From JBFJKD01 sp038106145 (GTDB taxonomy: Bacteria > Pseudomonadota > Gammaproteobacteria > Pseudomonadales > Porticoccaceae), in the NCBI GenBank assembly GCA_038106145.1, contig JAYODD010000003.1, forward strand, positions 62,001 to 126,000: a DNA stretch of 64,000 nt. Direction: 5' to 3'. The notes under the pieces were generated by a model that worked only from the letters and a program-made list of their open reading frames with translations, had not been told where the DNA came from and ran no database searches. The position numbers and the translations under genes were made by a program. This document shows, piece by piece, positions 62,065 to 64,000 of the stretch (positions are counted from its first letter, which is position 1; each line of letters opens with the position of its first letter).

Positions 62065-62630
62065 TTAAGACGATGGTGAAAGAGAGGGGTCTGGTAGCGG
62101 TTGTTCTCCGAGGCGTATACGCTCCGCGTTTCGCATTAGCGTACTTCCGGACTCGAGCAATGCTCGACCTTTACGAATCTCGGATTGTCCACGGCTGATA
62201 TTTTTATTGCCTTTCGCAACCAGTTTGTTGCCGTCCTTTATGTGTTCGATGGCGTCTTCCCAGCGAGCGCCAATGGCCTTCAGGCGTTTCGCCTCTTTTT
62301 TTACACCGTCGGGGTTTGAGGCGCTGCCAGCGGCAAGCGCCGCCGTTTGATAATCCTGACGACTTTGCATAACAGCGGTGCCACCCCTGCGCACCATATC
62401 TTCCCCTTCGCGCACTTGCTTGCGCCCTTCCTGTAATCGCGATTCACCATCTTTCACCAGCGGCTCGCCTTTTTCGATGGCCTTCAGACCATCCGCCCAC
62501 ATTGCATCGGGGTCGCCTTTTAACGCCGCTGCGCTGGGTTCATGGGTGCCCGACAGACCGGTACAACCGGATAACAACAGCAGCGCAAAAAAATACCAGC
62601 TACTTTAAAAGAAAAACTTGAGCGTTTCAT
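62065..62630 (-). pseudogene. Lipoprotein with apparent -1 frameshift in a T7 run
   Basis: A helical, Lys/Glu-rich lipoprotein of unknown function. The mature part (62065 to about 62580) begins CTGLSGTHEPSAAALKGDP and contains repeated GExxLxxGxxxLxxG-like stretches. Its signal peptide is split over two frames: from the ATG at 62630 the reading is MKRSSFSFKVAGIF, while ALLLLSGC continues in another frame. The break is a run of seven A (plus strand 62587-62593); one more base would join them as a perfect lipoprotein signal. An in-frame TAA upstream bars the lipoprotein frame from using the ATG. Sequencing error, mutation or slippage are all possible; a TTG start at 62577 would give no signal peptide. 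Confidence 0.7.
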
Positions 62631-62725
62631 GGTGTCGTCCCATATTGCAAGTAACCGTACCGGCGCCAATGCACCACTCGGGTGAAAAACAAAACTCACA
62701 TAAATGCGCGATACTGGTTGCGCGA

Positions 62726-62731
62726 ATTATA
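62726..62731 (-). promoter_or_regulatory. Candidate -10 for the lipoprotein gene
   Basis: TATAAT on the minus strand, about 96 bases upstream of the lipoprotein ATG. No good -35 at 17 bases. Near it, ATGACT-GTTT-AGTCAT (62764-62779) is a perfect inverted repeat of unknown role downstream of the pseudouridine synthase gene. Confidence 0.3.
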
Positions 62732-62820
62732 CGGGACATCCAGCCGGTGACGGCCTGTGAAATATGACTGTTTAGTCATCAATAAATTAGGGGAATAACC
62801 TGGTCGGAAACGGACGATAC

Positions 62821-63561
62821 TTATGCCGTGAAAATACTGCGAATATCGCCGGCGCCCAGTATGCGATAACTGCCCTCCGCGATGGCGCCCAGTTGCAGGC
62901 CGCCGGTCTGAAACCGATGCAGAGACACTACGTGATTGCCCACCGCGGCGAACATGCGGCGAATCTGGTGGTAGCGTCCTTCCGAGAGCACCATGGTGCC
63001 ACTACGCACGGAAGTGCGTTTCCAGATGGCGGGCCGCAATGGTTTCGCGTCGCCGTGGATGCAAAATTGGCCGCTGGCGAAAAGATCACTTTCGTCGCCC
63101 CGCAGCGCATCGCGAACTGTTACCTGGTAGTGCTTTGGTGCGTGGGTTCGTGGGTGAATAATGCGGTGCAGGAGATTTCCGTCGTCGGTTAATAACAGCT
63201 GTCCGGTACTGTCCTTATCCAGTCGTCCCACGGAGGAAAGTAGTGGCCTGCGGTGACGCCAGCGATCGGGTAGTAAATCGTAAATCAACAATCCCGCATC
63301 CCGTCGAGAACAAACATAGCCGGCTGGTTTGTTAAGCATAATGGTGAAAGGTGCGGGAGGATCAATGACCTTACCATTGAATAGAAGGGCTCCTTTGCTT
63401 ACCTGATCTGATGTAACGGTTTGCTCAGCTTTGATTATAGTCAGGCCATCAAGTGTGACCGCGCCGGCACGGCAAGCGCGATTAATTTCTCTGCGGCTGC
63501 CGTAACCCAGATTCGAGAGCAGGCGATCAATGCGTATTGCGTTTGGTGTTCTGGCAGTCAT
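62821..63561 (-). CDS. RsuA-family pseudouridine synthase
   Basis: A 246-residue enzyme of the RsuA/RluB/E/F family. An N-terminal S4 RNA-binding domain (RIDRLLSNLGYGSRREINRA) is followed by the catalytic GRLDKDSTG (Asp115) and the EGRYHQIRRMFAAVGNHV motif. E. coli RsuA makes pseudouridine 516 in 16S rRNA; family members differ in target, so the site is not fixed here. It lies 8 bp after a small GNAT gene on the same strand. Confidence 0.92.
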   Translation of the reverse strand: MTARTPNAIRIDRLLSNLGYGSRREINRACRAGAVTLDGLTIIKAEQTVTSDQVSKGALLFNGKVIDPPAPFTIMLNKPAGYVCSRRDAGLLIYDLLPDRWRHRRPLLSSVGRLDKDSTGQLLLTDDGNLLHRIIHPRTHAPKHYQVTVRDALRGDESDLFASGQFCIHGDAKPLRPAIWKRTSVRSGTMVLSEGRYHQIRRMFAAVGNHVVSLHRFQTGGLQLGAIAEGSYRILGAGDIRSIFTA

Positions 63562-63569
63562 CGCGAAAT

Positions 63570-63842
63570 TTAATTGTGTAACAATCGGCGCACATACCAG
63601 CAGCTCGCTTCAACGCGCAAATTGTGTTGTTGCGCCCAGGCGAGTCCGGTTTTCACCAGCGCTTCAGCGATACCTCGACCGCGCATGCTTTCCGGTACAA
63701 AAGTATGATGAAAATTAATGCCGTTTTTTGCCAGTAACACATATTCCAGTAGCGCTTCGCTCTGGCCGCAGTAGGCGATGAAACATTGACGTTGCGCATC
63801 GTGGACGATGTCCCGGCCGTGATCCGCGGTTATGACGCGCAT
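63570..63842 (-). CDS. Small GNAT family N-acetyltransferase
   Basis: A 90-residue short GNAT of the YjdJ type. FHHTFVPESMRGRGIAEALV carries the acetyl-CoA loop and the C-terminal CWYVRRLLHN matches the family ending (xCxYVxxYL). Substrate unknown. Its ATG overlaps the stop of the AhpD-like gene (TAATG), so translation is probably coupled. It lies 8 bp before the pseudouridine synthase gene. Confidence 0.9.
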   Translation of the reverse strand: MRVITADHGRDIVHDAQRQCFIAYCGQSEALLEYVLLAKNGINFHHTFVPESMRGRGIAEALVKTGLAWAQQHNLRVEASCWYVRRLLHN

Positions 63843-64000
63843 TACCGAGCCATGGCGTAAAATTCATCGTTGGGGCGCATACTCAGTAGATTAGCCATCC
63901 TGTTAGATAAGCAAAAAAATGCGCTGATGGCCCCGATATCCCAGATATCTTCCATGTCGAAACCCTGTGCGCGGAGTAACGCGTAGTCTTCATCGTTTAC
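63842..64000 (-). CDS. AhpD-like carboxymuconolactone-decarboxylase family, 3' end
   Basis: The minus strand from the right edge encodes 52 codons and TAA: VNDEDYALLRAQGFDMEDIW, then AFFCLSNRMANLLSM and RPNDEFYAMAR. This is the C-terminal part of peroxidase-related alkylhydroperoxidase AhpD-like proteins (the NRMAN and RPNDEFY segments are conserved). The catalytic CxxC lies beyond the edge. It is upstream of, and overlaps, the small GNAT gene. Confidence 0.85.
   Translation of the reverse strand, partial: VNDEDYALLRAQGFDMEDIWDIGAISAFFCLSNRMANLLSMRPNDEFYAMAR

Noticed and set aside
1..64000. tRNA genes, CRISPR arrays, insertion sequences or prophage
   Set aside because: No T-loop (GGTTCRA) with acceptor pairing, no regularly spaced repeats, no transposase, integrase or phage genes were seen on reading both strands.

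Overview
The window is 64 kb of ordinary, densely packed gammaproteobacterial chromosome. Gene content and order resemble the pseudomonad/Cellvibrionales branch: ubiCA next to phoBR, yicC-gmk-rpoZ-spoT-ridA-recG, rph-crc-pyrE, argB-algC-coaBC-radC-rpmBG, mutM-coaD-rsmD-ftsYEX-rpoH. The mix of thiolase-like/DUF35, crotonase, sulfotransferase, TRAP and GNAT-nitrilase genes suggests a marine member of the Cellvibrionales, but that placement is inference. Genes lie on both strands with short gaps, frequent start/stop overlaps and no stretch over 300 bp without a gene. I saw no tRNA, rRNA, CRISPR array, insertion sequence, prophage or integration site.

Layout. 1-3.8 kb: 5' part of glyQ, an exported metallo-beta-lactamase-fold protein, and a TRAP permease pair without a binding protein. 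3.8-9.4 kb: Pho regulon core (pstS, pstC-pstA-pstB-phoU), led by four Pho-box half-sites at exact 11-bp steps. 9.4-17.1 kb: carbonic anhydrase, DUF2461, thiolase-like/DUF35 pair, methyltransferases, M48-TPR lipoprotein, yaaA, SYLF protein. 17.2-21.8 kb: phoB-phoR-acyltransferase, with three Pho half-sites before phoB, then ubiC-ubiA. 21.9-31.2 kb: LpxR-like protein, a YbjQ/YbjQ-like/M48 cluster, crotonase, MFS-acyltransferase fusion, cation symporter, PhoX-like protein, sulfotransferase. 31.3-33.3 kb: PiT and DUF47, a second phosphate route. 33.4-44.9 kb: recG, an NAD-dependent dehydrogenase, ridA, spoT, rpoZ, gmk, yicC, rph, crc, pyrE, a DUF4124-like protein, slmA. 45-57.6 kb: argB, algC, coaBC, radC, rpmB, rpmG, exbD, mutM, coaD, rsmD, ftsYEX, rpoH. 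57.7-64 kb: DUF423, trmB, TIGR02444, FKBP, GNAT-nitrilase fusion, a probably frameshifted lipoprotein, a pseudouridine synthase, a small GNAT, and the 3' end of an AhpD-like gene.

The strongest functional theme is phosphate: Pst uptake with PhoU, PhoBR, PiT/DUF47 and a PhoX-like phosphatase. PhoB sites precede pstS and phoB, so the high-affinity system and its own regulator look co-induced when phosphate is scarce. I found no convincing wholly new system. The items most worth a second look are the YbjQ/YbjQ-like/M48 cluster, the TRAP permease sharing the pstS Pho-box region, the frameshifted lipoprotein, the cysteine-less thiolase/DUF35 pair and the MFS-acyltransferase fusion.
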